Assembly: GCF_002086455.1 (NCBI RefSeq)
Contig: NZ_MVHC01000009.1
Location: forward strand, 62,001-126,000
Reading direction: 5' to 3'
Length of the DNA stretch: 64,000 nt
Source of the DNA: Mycolicibacter algericus DSM 45454
GTDB lineage: Bacteria > Actinomycetota > Actinomycetes > Mycobacteriales > Mycobacteriaceae
Shown in pieces: positions 25,780 to 34,580 of this stretch. Position 1 is the first letter of the stretch. The number at the start of each line of letters is the position of its first letter. The position numbers and the translations under genes were made by a program. The notes below the pieces were generated by a model that was not told the DNA's origin, made no database searches, and worked only from the letters and a program-made list of their open reading frames with translations.

Positions 25780-26982
25780 TCAAGCCGGGAGTTTGACCCG
25801 CGCGAGCGGTTGCTGCGCGGTGGGCCCGAGCGGCACCTGCAGCGGTTCGTGGTCGTCCAACTGCCGGGCGGGCACGGCCAGCGTCCGGCGCAGCGGCGTC
25901 GGCAGGCTGGTCCGCAGCGCCGTCAATTGCCGGCCGTTGAGGCGGTTCAATCCGGCCCACATGTTGCGGCGCAGCCGGCGACCGGTGTGGTAACGCACCA
26001 GCACCGACACGTCGGTGTGGTTGTTTCGTGCTGTGAGCCGGACGGTGACGGCCGTGGTGTCGGCGGCGCGCTGCCAGAGCTGTTCCAGATTCGCCGTGGT
26101 GATGTCGTGCGGCGACATCCAGAAGGTGGCCCCGTACTGTCTGGGACCCTCGCGTTGCTTCTGCTTCAGCCGGCGTCGGCGCCGACGGATCCGGGTGGGC
26201 TGCAGGCCGGCCAGCACCGTCGCGTCGACCCGGCCGAACTCCTCGGCCGGTAGTACCCGGGTGACGATGTGTCGCTCCTGAAGGGTCTGCGCCAGCCGTT
26301 CGGTGGCCGCCGCCAGCGTCGCCGCCACCGAGTCGCGTACCGCCACCGCTTCGGCGTTGCGCATCGGATCCATCCGCAGGACCAGCCAGGTGTCGCGGGG
26401 GCAGGCGACGTCGGGGACGGCCGGTGCCTGCTCGTCCTCGGCCGGGCCGGTGTCGGTGTCGCCGTCGGAGGTGGTGTCGCACGTTCGCACCGAGACGATG
26501 TCGATGCCGTCGAGGCGGACGTCGAACTGCCGCAGGGCGGCGGCGGCCACACCGGCCGGTAGCGCGCCCAGCGGCTGGTGTCGGCGGGCATCGCGGCCCG
26601 AGGTGGCTACCGGTCGCGGCGCCACGGCGATCACGGTGACCAACTGCCCCCGGTGTTCGCGCATGCCGACGACGTTGTGGCCGTAGCGGCGGCGGTGATC
26701 GAAGCCGGGTGTGCAGCCTTCGTTGAGAAACCTCGCGGGGTTGGCGAACCGGTCCAGTAGCCGTGCCAGCACTATCGAGGTCAGCGGGACCCGGCGGTGG
26801 GTGATCAGCGCGGCCGCCGTCACCACTGCCGCGACCCCGACGCCCGGCCACCAGGCGCGGGCCGGCGATCCCAGCTCGGTGGGCCAATGGCCGGCGAGTC
26901 GCAGAATCGCGAGATCGATGAGGAACACCGTCGTCACGCGCAACCAGGACAGGTTCAGTCCAAAGCTATGCTGCGCTTTCAC
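25780..26982 (-). CDS. eccE: Orphan EccE-like type VII secretion protein
   Basis: 400 residues from a GTG at 26982 (the open frame extends to 27069 without a ribosome site). Two hydrophobic segments near the N-terminus (TTVFLIDLAILRL and PGVGVAAVVTAAALI) are followed by a soluble region. That region shows the EccE pattern: YGHNVVGMREHRGQLVTVIAV, TWLVLRMDPMRNAEAVAVRDS, LAQTLQERHIVTRVLPAEEF, and the terminal RLTARNNHTDVSVLVRYHT. EccE is a peripheral membrane subunit of the ESX secretion complex and is normally encoded with eccB, C, D and mycP. None of those is present here; it is antisense in the middle of a ribosomal protein cluster. It may be a relocated or accessory subunit. Family call is from motif memory. 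Confidence 0.7.
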   Translation of the reverse strand: MKAQHSFGLNLSWLRVTTVFLIDLAILRLAGHWPTELGSPARAWWPGVGVAAVVTAAALITHRRVPLTSIVLARLLDRFANPARFLNEGCTPGFDHRRRYGHNVVGMREHRGQLVTVIAVAPRPVATSGRDARRHQPLGALPAGVAAAALRQFDVRLDGIDIVSVRTCDTTSDGDTDTGPAEDEQAPAVPDVACPRDTWLVLRMDPMRNAEAVAVRDSVAATLAAATERLAQTLQERHIVTRVLPAEEFGRVDATVLAGLQPTRIRRRRRRLKQKQREGPRQYGATFWMSPHDITTANLEQLWQRAADTTAVTVRLTARNNHTDVSVLVRYHTGRRLRRNMWAGLNRLNGRQLTALRTSLPTPLRRTLAVPARQLDDHEPLQVPLGPTAQQPLARVKLPA

Positions 26983-27139
26983 CGTTGCGCCTGCTTCATG
27001 ACCCCCCCGGGAGATTGTCCAGAATTTGCGCGCTGACCGGGTTTCCCGGTCGTGTCGGGACCCAAACATCCCAGGCCCCGGCTGCTGGAGGCCTGGGATG
27101 CCGGGCCGGCCGAGCGCTCCGGCGGCAATGGGCGCTTGC

Positions 27140-28186
27140 TCAGAGGCCCAGGAAGCTCAGCGGATCGAACATGCTCGCGATGTCGGTGGCGCCGCCGGCC
27201 GCGTCGGCTGCGCCCGTGGCGGCGTCCGCCGCGCCGCTCGCAGCCGCATCGGCGGCGCCGCCGGCCGCATCGGCTGCCGCGCTGCCGGCTGCGTCGGCGG
27301 CATCGGCTCCCAACGCGGACACCCCGCTGAACGCGTCACCCGGATCGAGCAGTCCGGCCGCATCGAAATCGGTCGGGATGTTGAAGTCGCCAAACGGGGT
27401 TACCAGGGTGTCGGTGATGGAGTTGGCGGCGCCCTCCGCGCCCGGGATATCGGTGTAGATATTCGCGAATCCGTTGCCGAAGTTCATGACGTCATAGACC
27501 GTGCCGACGGTGGGAAGGTCCGATGTGGTGGCGTCACTGGCCGGATCAACGTCGGTGATCGTGAACTGTGTGTTGTGGATACCGCCGAACAGGTTCGTGA
27601 CGTTCTCGCTGGCGGTGACGCTGCCGAGGTCAGTGGCGTCGGTCCCGCTGCCGCTGGTGATATCGAACGACTGATCGCCCTCGGCCACCTGGAACAGTGG
27701 CGGGGCGCTGAACAGCGGGCTGAGCGGGGTGAAGCCCTCCGAACCGTCGGCCTGGACGGGGGTGAAGGTGGTGTCACCGATGGTGAAGCTGTCACCGGCG
27801 CCGGGCGTCGCAGCAGTGGACGTCAAGTCACCGGAAGTGATGTCAGGTGTGCCACCGGGAGTGGCGTCCGGCGCACCGGTGACCGGCAGGCCACCGGTAT
27901 CACCGATCGGCTGCGGGCTGGTCGCGTCCGGTGCGGATGTCAGCGCGCCGAGGCCGCCGAGCTCGGGTGCGTTCGCGTCCGGGCTGAGCGTGCCGATGTC
28001 GCCGAGCGGCGCCGTGCCGCCCGTTCCCGCCGTGCTGCTCGTCAGGCCGACCGGCATCGCGGTGCTGCCGATGTCGCCCGCCGCGCCGACACCGTTGTCG
28101 GCAGAAGCGATCGTTGCGGGCAGGATTGTGGTCGTGAGTAGTCCGGCGGTGGCGCCACCGACCGATAATATGATCCGACGATTCAT
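27140..28186 (-). CDS. Secreted Ala/Gly/Thr-rich protein of unknown function
   Basis: 348 residues starting at an ATG 7 nt after GGAAGGAA. A clear signal peptide is present (MNRRIILSVGGATAGLLTTTILPATIASA, cleaved before DNG; only segments matter: RR, hydrophobic core, ASA). The mature part begins with a Gly/Thr/Pro-rich stretch. A globular-looking centre (GSVTASENVTNLFGGIHN, VYDVMNFGNGFANIYTDIPG, ITDTLVTPFGDFNIPTDFD) resembles segments found in several mycobacterial exported proteins. The end is an AADAAGGAADAA-type repeat finishing in DPLSFLGL. Cell-envelope or extracellular location is expected. It lies 157 nt upstream of, and co-directional with, the eccE-like gene, so a functional link with secretion is possible but unproven. 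Confidence 0.75.
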   Translation of the reverse strand: MNRRIILSVGGATAGLLTTTILPATIASADNGVGAAGDIGSTAMPVGLTSSTAGTGGTAPLGDIGTLSPDANAPELGGLGALTSAPDATSPQPIGDTGGLPVTGAPDATPGGTPDITSGDLTSTAATPGAGDSFTIGDTTFTPVQADGSEGFTPLSPLFSAPPLFQVAEGDQSFDITSGSGTDATDLGSVTASENVTNLFGGIHNTQFTITDVDPASDATTSDLPTVGTVYDVMNFGNGFANIYTDIPGAEGAANSITDTLVTPFGDFNIPTDFDAAGLLDPGDAFSGVSALGADAADAAGSAAADAAGGAADAAASGAADAATGAADAAGGATDIASMFDPLSFLGL

Positions 28187-28635
28187 TTCGGTGCGTTCCT
28201 TCCGTCTTTGATGTTCCCGGGCATGAGCTCACCTTTGAACTCGCCCGGGCGCCGGTGAACATCGCCAATCACCCGGCGTCCGCGCGCAGTAGACCGCGAC
28301 GCGAACGCGGCGCATCAATAATGTTGGGCGACAACGTATGTCCGGACACCCGGGACGCTGGCTGAGCCCCCCTCGGCATCCTCGTCCAGACGCTAACGGG
28401 TCCCGACCGCGGCCACCACCCCTGTCAGCGGATCTTTCAACAGTTAATCTCAATGTAGAGAATCGCTGCCATCGATTGACGCACGTAAGGCTGGCGATGT
28501 AAGTCCTTGGGACAGTTAACTTGTGGGTAGAATGAGTATTTGGCCTAGTTTGGTCTCAGCGGAATCAAAGTAATCCTGTTGGCGGAATGGCACTTTCGGT
28601 TTGACCGATCCGAGGCGAGCTGCACACTGATCGCT
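28187..28635. promoter_or_regulatory. 449-nt divergent intergenic region
   Basis: No gene is seen. On the left, CCCGGGC (28216-28222) and GCCCGGG (28243-28249) can form a hairpin in the 5' leader of the secreted protein. On the right, TCTC-aatgta-GAGA (28448-28461) and two copies of CAGTTAA (28441 and 28513) lie 120-190 bp upstream of the LysR gene and could be its autoregulatory sites. AT content rises at 28440-28560. Confidence 0.4.
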
Positions 28636-29550
28636 ATGGAACTGCGCCAGCTGAAACACTTCGTCGCCGTGGCCGAAGAGTTGCACTTCACCCGGGCGGC
28701 AGCGAAAGTCCACGTGGTGCAGTCCACCTTGTCGGCCTCGATCAGCGGTTTGGAAGCCGAGCTCGGTACCGCGCTGCTGGTGCGAAACAATCGTCGCGTC
28801 GACCTGACCACCGCCGGGCAGGCATTGTTGCCGGACGCGCAGCATGCGCTGGCCGCCGCAGAGCGGGCGCGTGCCGCCGTCGACGCGGTCCGGGGGTTGT
28901 TGTCCGGGCAGTTGCGCATCGGGGTGATCCAGGGGCTGGGAACCGTCGATCTGCCCGCGCTGCTGACGCGGTATCACCGGAGCTTCCCGCGCATCGAGAT
29001 CACGCTGCGTCACGATCCCATCGACACGCTGGTGCAGGCGACCGCCGACGGCGGGCTGGACCTCGCCTTCGTCAGCCGACCCTTCGACGGCAGTCGCGTC
29101 AAGGAACTGTCACTGGGCGCCGAGCACCTGGTGCTGGCGGTACGACACGACGACCCGCTCGCCGGCACCGGCACCGTCGCCCTGACCGACCTGCAGCAGC
29201 GCGAGTTCGTCGAACGCCGGGCCGAGCTGCGGACACGAATGCACATCGACAGCAGCTGCGCCGAACTCGGCTTCGAGCGGAACATCTGCGCGGAATCCAA
29301 CACGCCCGACGATCTGGTCGACCTGGTCGCAGCCGGCCTGGGTATCGCACTGCTGCCGCCGGCGCTGGTGGCGAAGTCCGAGCACATCGTCGCGGTGGCG
29401 ACCGACCCGGTGATCCCGCGCGAATTGGCGCTGATCACCCCGGGGGAGCGGGCCCCCTCACCGGCGGCTGCGGCATTCCTCGGCGAGCTGCTGTCGACCG
29501 GTGCCGGGCAGCCCGAGATGTCCGGCCGGCGGGAGCGCTCTGCGGTGTGA
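28636..29550 (+). CDS. LysR-family transcriptional regulator
   Basis: 304 residues from the ATG at 28636; upstream in-frame codons are non-coding. N-terminal winged helix MELRQLKHFVAVAEELHFTR with VVQSTLSASISGLEAELGTAL as recognition helix region. The effector domain of periplasmic-binding-protein fold starts at LLSGQLRIGVIQG. The C-terminal half has GLGIALLPPALV, typical of LysR co-inducer domains. Located 72 bp upstream of the arylsulfatase gene on the same strand, so it may regulate sulfate-ester use, or the divergent secreted protein gene. The co-inducer is unknown. Confidence 0.88.
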   Translation: MELRQLKHFVAVAEELHFTRAAAKVHVVQSTLSASISGLEAELGTALLVRNNRRVDLTTAGQALLPDAQHALAAAERARAAVDAVRGLLSGQLRIGVIQGLGTVDLPALLTRYHRSFPRIEITLRHDPIDTLVQATADGGLDLAFVSRPFDGSRVKELSLGAEHLVLAVRHDDPLAGTGTVALTDLQQREFVERRAELRTRMHIDSSCAELGFERNICAESNTPDDLVDLVAAGLGIALLPPALVAKSEHIVAVATDPVIPRELALITPGERAPSPAAAAFLGELLSTGAGQPEMSGRRERSAV

Positions 29551-29622
29551 AAGCCCGTTGCGGCCTCACCGGGTCGGTAGGCTCTCACCCGATCCGGGGG
29601 GCTGACAACGGAGTGAGCGATA

Positions 29623-31968
29623 GTGGATTTTCAGGGCAAGATCGATCTCGACATCCGAGATTCCGAACCGGACTGGGGGCCGTTCGCCGCGCCGACCGCC
29701 CCCGAGGGCGCGCCCAATGTGCTCTACCTGGTCTGGGATGACACCGGCATTGCCACCTGGGACTGCTTCGGTGGGCTGGTGGAGATGCCGGCGATGAGCC
29801 GGATCGCCGAGCGCGGCGTCCGGCTTTCTCAGTTCCACACCACCGCGCTGTGCTCCCCGACCCGAGCGGCGCTGCTCACCGGCCGCAACGCCACCAGTGT
29901 CGGCATGGCCACCATCGAGGAGTTCACTGACGGATTCCCGAACTGCAGCGGGCGCATCCCCTTCGAAACCGCGCTGCTGAGTGAGGTTCTCACCGAACGC
30001 GGCTGGAACACCTTCTGCGTCGGCAAGTGGCACCTGACCCCGCTGGAAGAGTCCAACATGGCCAGCACCAGACGGCATTGGCCCACCCAGCGCGGATTCG
30101 AACGGTTCTACGGGTTCATGGGCGGTGAGACAAACCAGTGGTACCCGGACCTGATCCACGACAACCACCCCGTCGCGCCACCGGCGACACCCGAAGACGG
30201 CTACCACCTGTCCAAGGACATCGCCGACAAGACAATCCAATTCATCCGCGACGCCCAGACGATCGCGCCGGGCAAGCCCTGGTTCGGCTACGTCTGCCCG
30301 GGCGCCGGTCACGCCCCGCACCACGTCTTCACCGAATGGGCTGATCGCTACGCCGGCCGGTTCGACATGGGTTACGAGCAGTACCGGGAGATTGTGCTGG
30401 CCAACCAGAAAAAGCTGGGCCTGGTGCCACCGGACACCGAGCTCTCCGAGGTCAACCCCTACGCCGATGCCACCGGTGTCGACGGCCAGCCGTGGCCCGC
30501 GCTGGACACCGTGCGCCCGTGGGAGAGCCTCGACGACGACGAGAAGCGACTCTTCGCCCGGATGGCAGAGGTGTTCGCCGGGTTCCAGAGCTACACCGAC
30601 GCCCAGATCGGCCGGATCCTGGACTACCTCGAGGAATCCGGACAACTCGACAACACCATCGTGGTGGTGATCTCCGACAACGGGGCCAGCGGCGAAGGCG
30701 GGCCCAACGGGTCGCCGAATGAGAACAAGTTCTTCAACGGCTACATGGACACCGTCGAGGAGGCGATGAAACTCTTCGACGAGCTGGGCACGCCGGAGAC
30801 CTACAACCACTACCCGGTCGGGTGGGCGATGGCGTTCAACACGCCCTACAAGCTCTACAAGCGCTACGCATCACACGAGGGCGGTATCGCCGATCCCGCG
30901 ATCGTGAGCTGGCCCAAGGGAATCGCTGCTCGCGGTGAGGTGCGCGACAGCTACGTCAACGTGTGCGATGTGACGCCGACGGTCTATGACCTGATCGGTA
31001 TCACCCCGCCCGACACCGTCCGCGGCATCACCCAGCGGCCACTGGAAGGTGTCAGTTTCAAAGCTGCGCTGCAAGATCCGAACGCCGACACTGGAAAACA
31101 CACCCAGTTCTACACGATGCTCGGCACTCGCGGGATCTGGCACCGGGGCTGGTTCGCCAATACCGTGCACGCCGCGACCCCGTCCGGCTGGGGCCACTTC
31201 GACGCCGACCGCTGGGAGCTCTACAACCTCGCCGAGGATCGCAGTCAATGCCGTGACCTGGCCGCTGAACATCCAGAGAAACTCGAGGAACTCCAGGCGA
31301 TGTGGTTCGCCGAGGCGGAGAAATACAACGGGCTGCCGCTGGCCGACCTCAACATCTTCGAGATGACGAGCCGGCAGCGGCCGTACCTGTCCCGTGACCG
31401 CACCAGCTACACCTACTATCCGCACACCGCCGAGGTGCCGATGGGGGCATGCGTGGAACTGCGCGGCCGCTCGTTCTCGGTGCTGGCCCGCGTCGTGGTG
31501 GAATCCGCCGATGCCGAGGGTGTGTTGTTCAAGCACGGAGCACGCCACGGCGGCCATGCGCTGTTCGTCCAGGGTGGTCGACTGCACTACGTCTACAACT
31601 TCCTGGGTGAGCGCGAACAGTGGTTGTCATCGTCTGACCCGATTCCGTTGGGGCAGCATGTTTTCGGGATACGTTTTGATCGGCGCGGCACCGTCGAGGG
31701 TAGTCACACGCCGGTCGGGGAGGCTGCGCTCTACATCGACGACACGGTGGTCGCGACGCTGCCCGACATGATCACCCAGCCGGCAGCGTTCGCGCTGGCG
31801 GGTGGCGGGGTGAGCGTCGGGCGCAATACCGGCCAGGCGGTGTCCTCGGCGTACCGGGCGCCGTTCGGCTTCACCGGCGGGACCATCGCCGAGGTCGCTG
31901 TCGACGTCAGCGGTGAACCCTACCTCGATGTGAAAGCGAGTCTGGCAGCGGCTTTCTCGCGGGACTGA
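29623..31968 (+). CDS. atsA: Arylsulfatase (type I, formylglycine-dependent)
   Basis: 781 residues from a GTG. The sulfatase signature C77-S-P-T-R81 within CSPTRAALLTGR contains the cysteine converted to formylglycine, and the metal-binding Asp pair is in LVWDDTG. GKWHLTP and the VVISDNGASGEGGPNGS stretch supply further active-site residues. The C-terminal 200 residues are a beta-rich accessory domain. Length and position match AtsA of M. tuberculosis, which also lies between rpsQ and rplN. No signal peptide. The next gene encodes the maturing enzyme, making a two-gene functional unit for sulfate ester cleavage. Confidence 0.95.
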   Translation: MDFQGKIDLDIRDSEPDWGPFAAPTAPEGAPNVLYLVWDDTGIATWDCFGGLVEMPAMSRIAERGVRLSQFHTTALCSPTRAALLTGRNATSVGMATIEEFTDGFPNCSGRIPFETALLSEVLTERGWNTFCVGKWHLTPLEESNMASTRRHWPTQRGFERFYGFMGGETNQWYPDLIHDNHPVAPPATPEDGYHLSKDIADKTIQFIRDAQTIAPGKPWFGYVCPGAGHAPHHVFTEWADRYAGRFDMGYEQYREIVLANQKKLGLVPPDTELSEVNPYADATGVDGQPWPALDTVRPWESLDDDEKRLFARMAEVFAGFQSYTDAQIGRILDYLEESGQLDNTIVVVISDNGASGEGGPNGSPNENKFFNGYMDTVEEAMKLFDELGTPETYNHYPVGWAMAFNTPYKLYKRYASHEGGIADPAIVSWPKGIAARGEVRDSYVNVCDVTPTVYDLIGITPPDTVRGITQRPLEGVSFKAALQDPNADTGKHTQFYTMLGTRGIWHRGWFANTVHAATPSGWGHFDADRWELYNLAEDRSQCRDLAAEHPEKLEELQAMWFAEAEKYNGLPLADLNIFEMTSRQRPYLSRDRTSYTYYPHTAEVPMGACVELRGRSFSVLARVVVESADAEGVLFKHGARHGGHALFVQGGRLHYVYNFLGEREQWLSSSDPIPLGQHVFGIRFDRRGTVEGSHTPVGEAALYIDDTVVATLPDMITQPAAFALAGGGVSVGRNTGQAVSSAYRAPFGFTGGTIAEVAVDVSGEPYLDVKASLAAAFSRD

Positions 31969-31988
31969 GTGGCCGCGGGATTGATGCG

Positions 31989-32846
31989 ATGCTGACAGAA
32001 CTCGTCGGTATCCCCGGCGGTGTCTTCCGGATGGGGTCGACGAGCTTCTATCCCGAAGAGGCGCCGATCCACACCGTGGCTGTGGCCGCGTTCGCAATCG
32101 AGCGGCATCCGGTGACCAATGCCCAGTTCGCCGAATTCGTCGCCGCAACCGGGTATGTGACCGTCGCCGAGCAGGAACCCGACCCGGTGTATGCCGTCGA
32201 GCCGGGCGCCCTGGTCTTCACCCCGACCGCCGGGCCGGTTGATCTGCGCGACTGGCGGCAGTGGTGGCGGTGGGTGCCCGGCGCGAGTTGGCGGCATCCG
32301 CTCGGTCCGCACAGCACCATCGAGCACAAGCCGGATCACCCGGTGGTCCAGGTCGCCTACCCCGATGCGGCCGGCTACGCCCGCTGGGCCGGGCGGCGGC
32401 TGCTCGCCGAAGCCGAATGGGAGTACGCCGCCCGCGCCGGCACGTCCAGCACCTACCCCTGGGGTGAGGAGGAGAAGCCGGGCGGGGAACTGATGGCCAA
32501 CACCTGGCAGGGCGCCTTTCCCTACCGCAACGACGGCGCGCTCGGCTGGTCCGGAACCTCCTCGGTGGGCAGTTTCCCGCCCAACGACTGGGGGCTGCTG
32601 GACATGATCGGCAACGTCTGGGAGTGGACCACCACCGAGTTCTGCGGCCATCACCGCCTGGACGCAGCGCCCAAGTCCTGTTGCGCGCCGGACGGCCCCG
32701 CCGACCCGGGCGTCAGCCAGACCCTCAAGGGCGGCTCGCACCTGTGCGCGCCGGCGTACTGCCACCGCTACCGGGCCGCGGCACGCTCCCCGCAGTCACA
32801 GGACACCGCAACCAGCCACATCGGGTTTCGCTGCGCGGCCGACTGA
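31989..32846 (+). CDS. Formylglycine-generating enzyme
   Basis: 285 residues, FGE-sulfatase fold. It begins ELVGIPGGVFRMGS, with HPVTNAQFAEFVAATGYVT, WAGRRLLAEAEWEYAARAG and the calcium-site NVWEWT. The active-site cysteines are in HLCAPAYCHRYR (C253 and C258), spaced five apart as in copper-dependent bacterial FGEs. It oxidises the Cys of CxPxR in the sulfatase encoded 20 nt upstream. Counterpart of Rv0712. The pairing strongly supports both annotations. Confidence 0.94.
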   Translation: MLTELVGIPGGVFRMGSTSFYPEEAPIHTVAVAAFAIERHPVTNAQFAEFVAATGYVTVAEQEPDPVYAVEPGALVFTPTAGPVDLRDWRQWWRWVPGASWRHPLGPHSTIEHKPDHPVVQVAYPDAAGYARWAGRRLLAEAEWEYAARAGTSSTYPWGEEEKPGGELMANTWQGAFPYRNDGALGWSGTSSVGSFPPNDWGLLDMIGNVWEWTTTEFCGHHRLDAAPKSCCAPDGPADPGVSQTLKGGSHLCAPAYCHRYRAAARSPQSQDTATSHIGFRCAAD

Positions 32847-32877
32847 CCAGTGGAGTAACCCCTGCGCGAGTGGGCGC

Positions 32878-32913
32878 GTCCCCGGTCCGACATGCCGCGC
32901 GCGGACCGGGGAC
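32878..32913. terminator. GC-rich hairpin after the FGE gene
   Basis: GTCCCCGGTCCG (32878-32889) pairs perfectly with CGGACCGGGGAC (32902-32913) around a 12-nt loop, 31 nt after the FGE stop. There is no T-run. Flanking GCGAG/CTCGC sequences make it similar to the hairpin elements at 8741 and 57663. A likely terminator separating the sulfatase unit from the rplN promoter. Confidence 0.6.
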
Positions 32914-32947
32914 ACATTGCTCGCTCGCGGAGCAAGGGGCGACGGAT

Positions 32948-32976
32948 TTGGTGCAGGGCGGTCCGTCACCTAAGCT
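32948..32976 (+). promoter_or_regulatory. Candidate promoter of the rplN (spc) operon
   Basis: TTGGTG (32948-32953), a 17-nt spacer and TAAGCT (32971-32976) fit the mycobacterial sigma-A pattern, including TANNNT at -10. It lies after the preceding terminator-like hairpin and about 140 nt before rplN, so the second ribosomal block appears to have its own promoter. Confidence 0.55.
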
Positions 32977-32986
32977 CTAGGGGTTG

Positions 32987-33019
32987 CCGAGGGCAGACCT
33001 CGGCCAGCGCAAGCTGGCC
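32987..33019 (+). promoter_or_regulatory. Structured leader of the rplN operon: two adjacent hairpins
   Basis: CCGAGG-gcaga-CCTCGG (32987-33003) is followed by GGCCAGC-gcaa-GCTGGCC (33002-33019), which share two bases. The second has a 7-bp perfect stem and a GNRA-type GCAA tetraloop. Both fall immediately downstream of the putative promoter, within the transcribed leader. Tandem hairpins there could bind a ribosomal protein, but no known regulator motif is recognised. Confidence 0.5.
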
Positions 33020-33118
33020 CCGCGTGCCCTTCGGCGATAAGAAGACCATGCACGACCGGGGAGATTCCGGCATGCGACTCGTCATGCCGCGCGTCGTCCC
33101 GATTATTGAGGAGATCTG

Positions 33119-33487
33119 GTGATTCAGCAGGAATCGCGGTTGAAGGTCGCCGACAACACCGGCGCCAAGGAGATCTTGTGCATCCGGGTGCTCGGCGGCT
33201 CGTCGCGGCGCTACGCCGGCATCGGTGATGTCATCGTCGCGACCGTCAAGGACGCCATCCCCGGCGGCAACGTCAAGCGGGGTGACATCGTCAAGGCCGT
33301 CGTGGTGCGCACCGTCAAGGAGCGTCGCCGCGCCGACGGCAGCTACATCAAGTTCGACGAGAACGCGGCCGTGATCATCAAGGCCGACAACGACCCGCGC
33401 GGAACCCGCATCTTCGGGCCGGTCGGCCGCGAGCTGCGGGAGAAGCGGTTCATGAAGATCGTCTCGCTGGCCCCGGAGGTGCTGTAG
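33119..33487 (+). CDS. rplN: 50S ribosomal protein L14
   Basis: 122 residues from a GTG ([18 protein letters not shown]), the conserved L14 start, with [30 protein letters not shown] inside. It forms an intersubunit bridge. First gene of the second ribosomal block; preceded by GAGGAGATCTG. The stop is adjacent to the rplX ATG. Confidence 0.98.
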   Translation: MIQQESRLKVADNTGAKEILCIRVLGGSSRRYAGIGDVIVATVKDAIPGGNVKRGDIVKAVVVRTVKERRRADGSYIKFDENAAVIIKADNDPRGTRIFGPVGRELREKRFMKIVSLAPEVL

Positions 33488-33805
33488 ATGAAGGTCCACA
33501 AGGGCGACACCGTGCTGGTCATCGCCGGCAAGGACAAGGGCGCCAAGGGCAAGGTCCTGCAGGCCTACCCGGCCCGCAACCGGGTGCTGGTCCAGGGCGT
33601 CAACCGGATCAAGAAGCACGTCGCGAACTCGGCCAACCAGGCCGGCGCCTCCTCGGGCGGGATCGTCACGCAGGAAGCCCCGATCCACGTCTCGAACGTG
33701 ATGGTCGTCGACTCCGACGGCAAGCCCACCCGGGTCGGCTACCGGGTGGACGAGGAGTCCGGCAAGAAGGTTCGCGTCTCCAAGCGCAACGGCAAGGACA
33801 TCTAG
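33488..33805 (+). CDS. rplX: 50S ribosomal protein L24
   Basis: 105 residues with the KOW motif in [21 protein letters not shown] and [18 protein letters not shown]. An assembly initiator of the 50S subunit. Starts directly after the rplN stop; rplE follows after 2 nt. Confidence 0.98.
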   Translation: MKVHKGDTVLVIAGKDKGAKGKVLQAYPARNRVLVQGVNRIKKHVANSANQAGASSGGIVTQEAPIHVSNVMVVDSDGKPTRVGYRVDEESGKKVRVSKRNGKDI

Positions 33806-33807
33806 AG

Positions 33808-34371
33808 ATGACGACGGCAGAGAAGATTCAGCCCCGGCTGAAGGTGAAATACCGCGAAGAGATCCGCGACGCGCTGCACAACGAGTTCAACTACGCCAAC
33901 GTGATGCAGATCCCGGGCGTGGTGAAGGTCGTGGTGAACATGGGCGTCGGCGAAGCCGCCCGCGACGCCAAACTGATCAACAACGCGGTCAGTGACCTGG
34001 CGCTGATCACCGGCCAGCGTCCGGAGATCCGCAAGGCCCGGCTGTCGATCGCTCAGTTCAAGCTGCGCGAGGGCATGCCGATCGGTGCCCGGGTGACGCT
34101 GCGCGGTGACCGGATGTGGGAGTTCCTCGACCGGCTCACCTCGATCGCGCTGCCGCGTATCCGCGACTTCCGGGGGCTGTCGCCCAAGCAGTTCGACGGC
34201 TCCGGCAACTACACCTTCGGGCTGGCCGAGCAGTCGATGTTCCACGAGATCGACGTCGACTCCATCGACCGCCCGCGTGGAATGAACATCACCGTCGTCA
34301 CCTCGGCGACGAACGACGACGAAGGACGAGCGCTGCTGCGGGCACTCGGCTTTCCGTTCAAGGAGAAGTGA
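33808..34371 (+). CDS. rplE: 50S ribosomal protein L5
   Basis: 187 residues. L5 segments are [40 protein letters not shown] and [10 protein letters not shown]. It carries 5S rRNA in the central protuberance. Tightly linked to rplX and rpsN. Confidence 0.98.
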   Translation: MTTAEKIQPRLKVKYREEIRDALHNEFNYANVMQIPGVVKVVVNMGVGEAARDAKLINNAVSDLALITGQRPEIRKARLSIAQFKLREGMPIGARVTLRGDRMWEFLDRLTSIALPRIRDFRGLSPKQFDGSGNYTFGLAEQSMFHEIDVDSIDRPRGMNITVVTSATNDDEGRALLRALGFPFKEK

Positions 34372-34375
34372 CCTG

Positions 34376-34561
34376 ATGGCGAAGAAGGCGTTGATTAACA
34401 AGGCGGCCCGCAAGCCCAAGTTCGCGGTGCGCGCCTACACCCGCTGCAACAAGTGCGGCCGTCCGCGCGCGGTGCTCCGGAAGTTCGGCCTGTGCCGAAT
34501 CTGCCTGCGCGAAATGGCGCACGCCGGCGAGCTGCCCGGTGTGCAGAAGAGCAGCTGGTGA
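34376..34561 (+). CDS. rpsZ: 30S ribosomal protein S14, zinc-binding (type Z)
   Basis: 61 residues with two CxxC pairs (TRCNKCGRP and CRICLREMA), the zinc-ribbon form of S14. Mycobacteria also have a zinc-free paralogue induced on zinc starvation elsewhere in the genome; this is the housekeeping copy in the spc operon. Ends in the typical KSSW. Confidence 0.97.
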   Translation: MAKKALINKAARKPKFAVRAYTRCNKCGRPRAVLRKFGLCRICLREMAHAGELPGVQKSSW

Positions 34562-34580
34562 GGGTGGAGGAGCAGCCTAA

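Noticed and set aside
25643-26887. 414-codon Arg/Pro-rich frame overlapping the eccE-like gene on the same strand
   Set aside because: Composition is typical of an out-of-frame translation of GC-rich DNA; the eccE frame has hydrophobic segments and family motifs.
28216-28249. Riboswitch in the leader of the secreted protein gene
   Set aside because: Only a simple CCCGGGC/GCCCGGG stem is visible; no conserved riboswitch core could be recognised.
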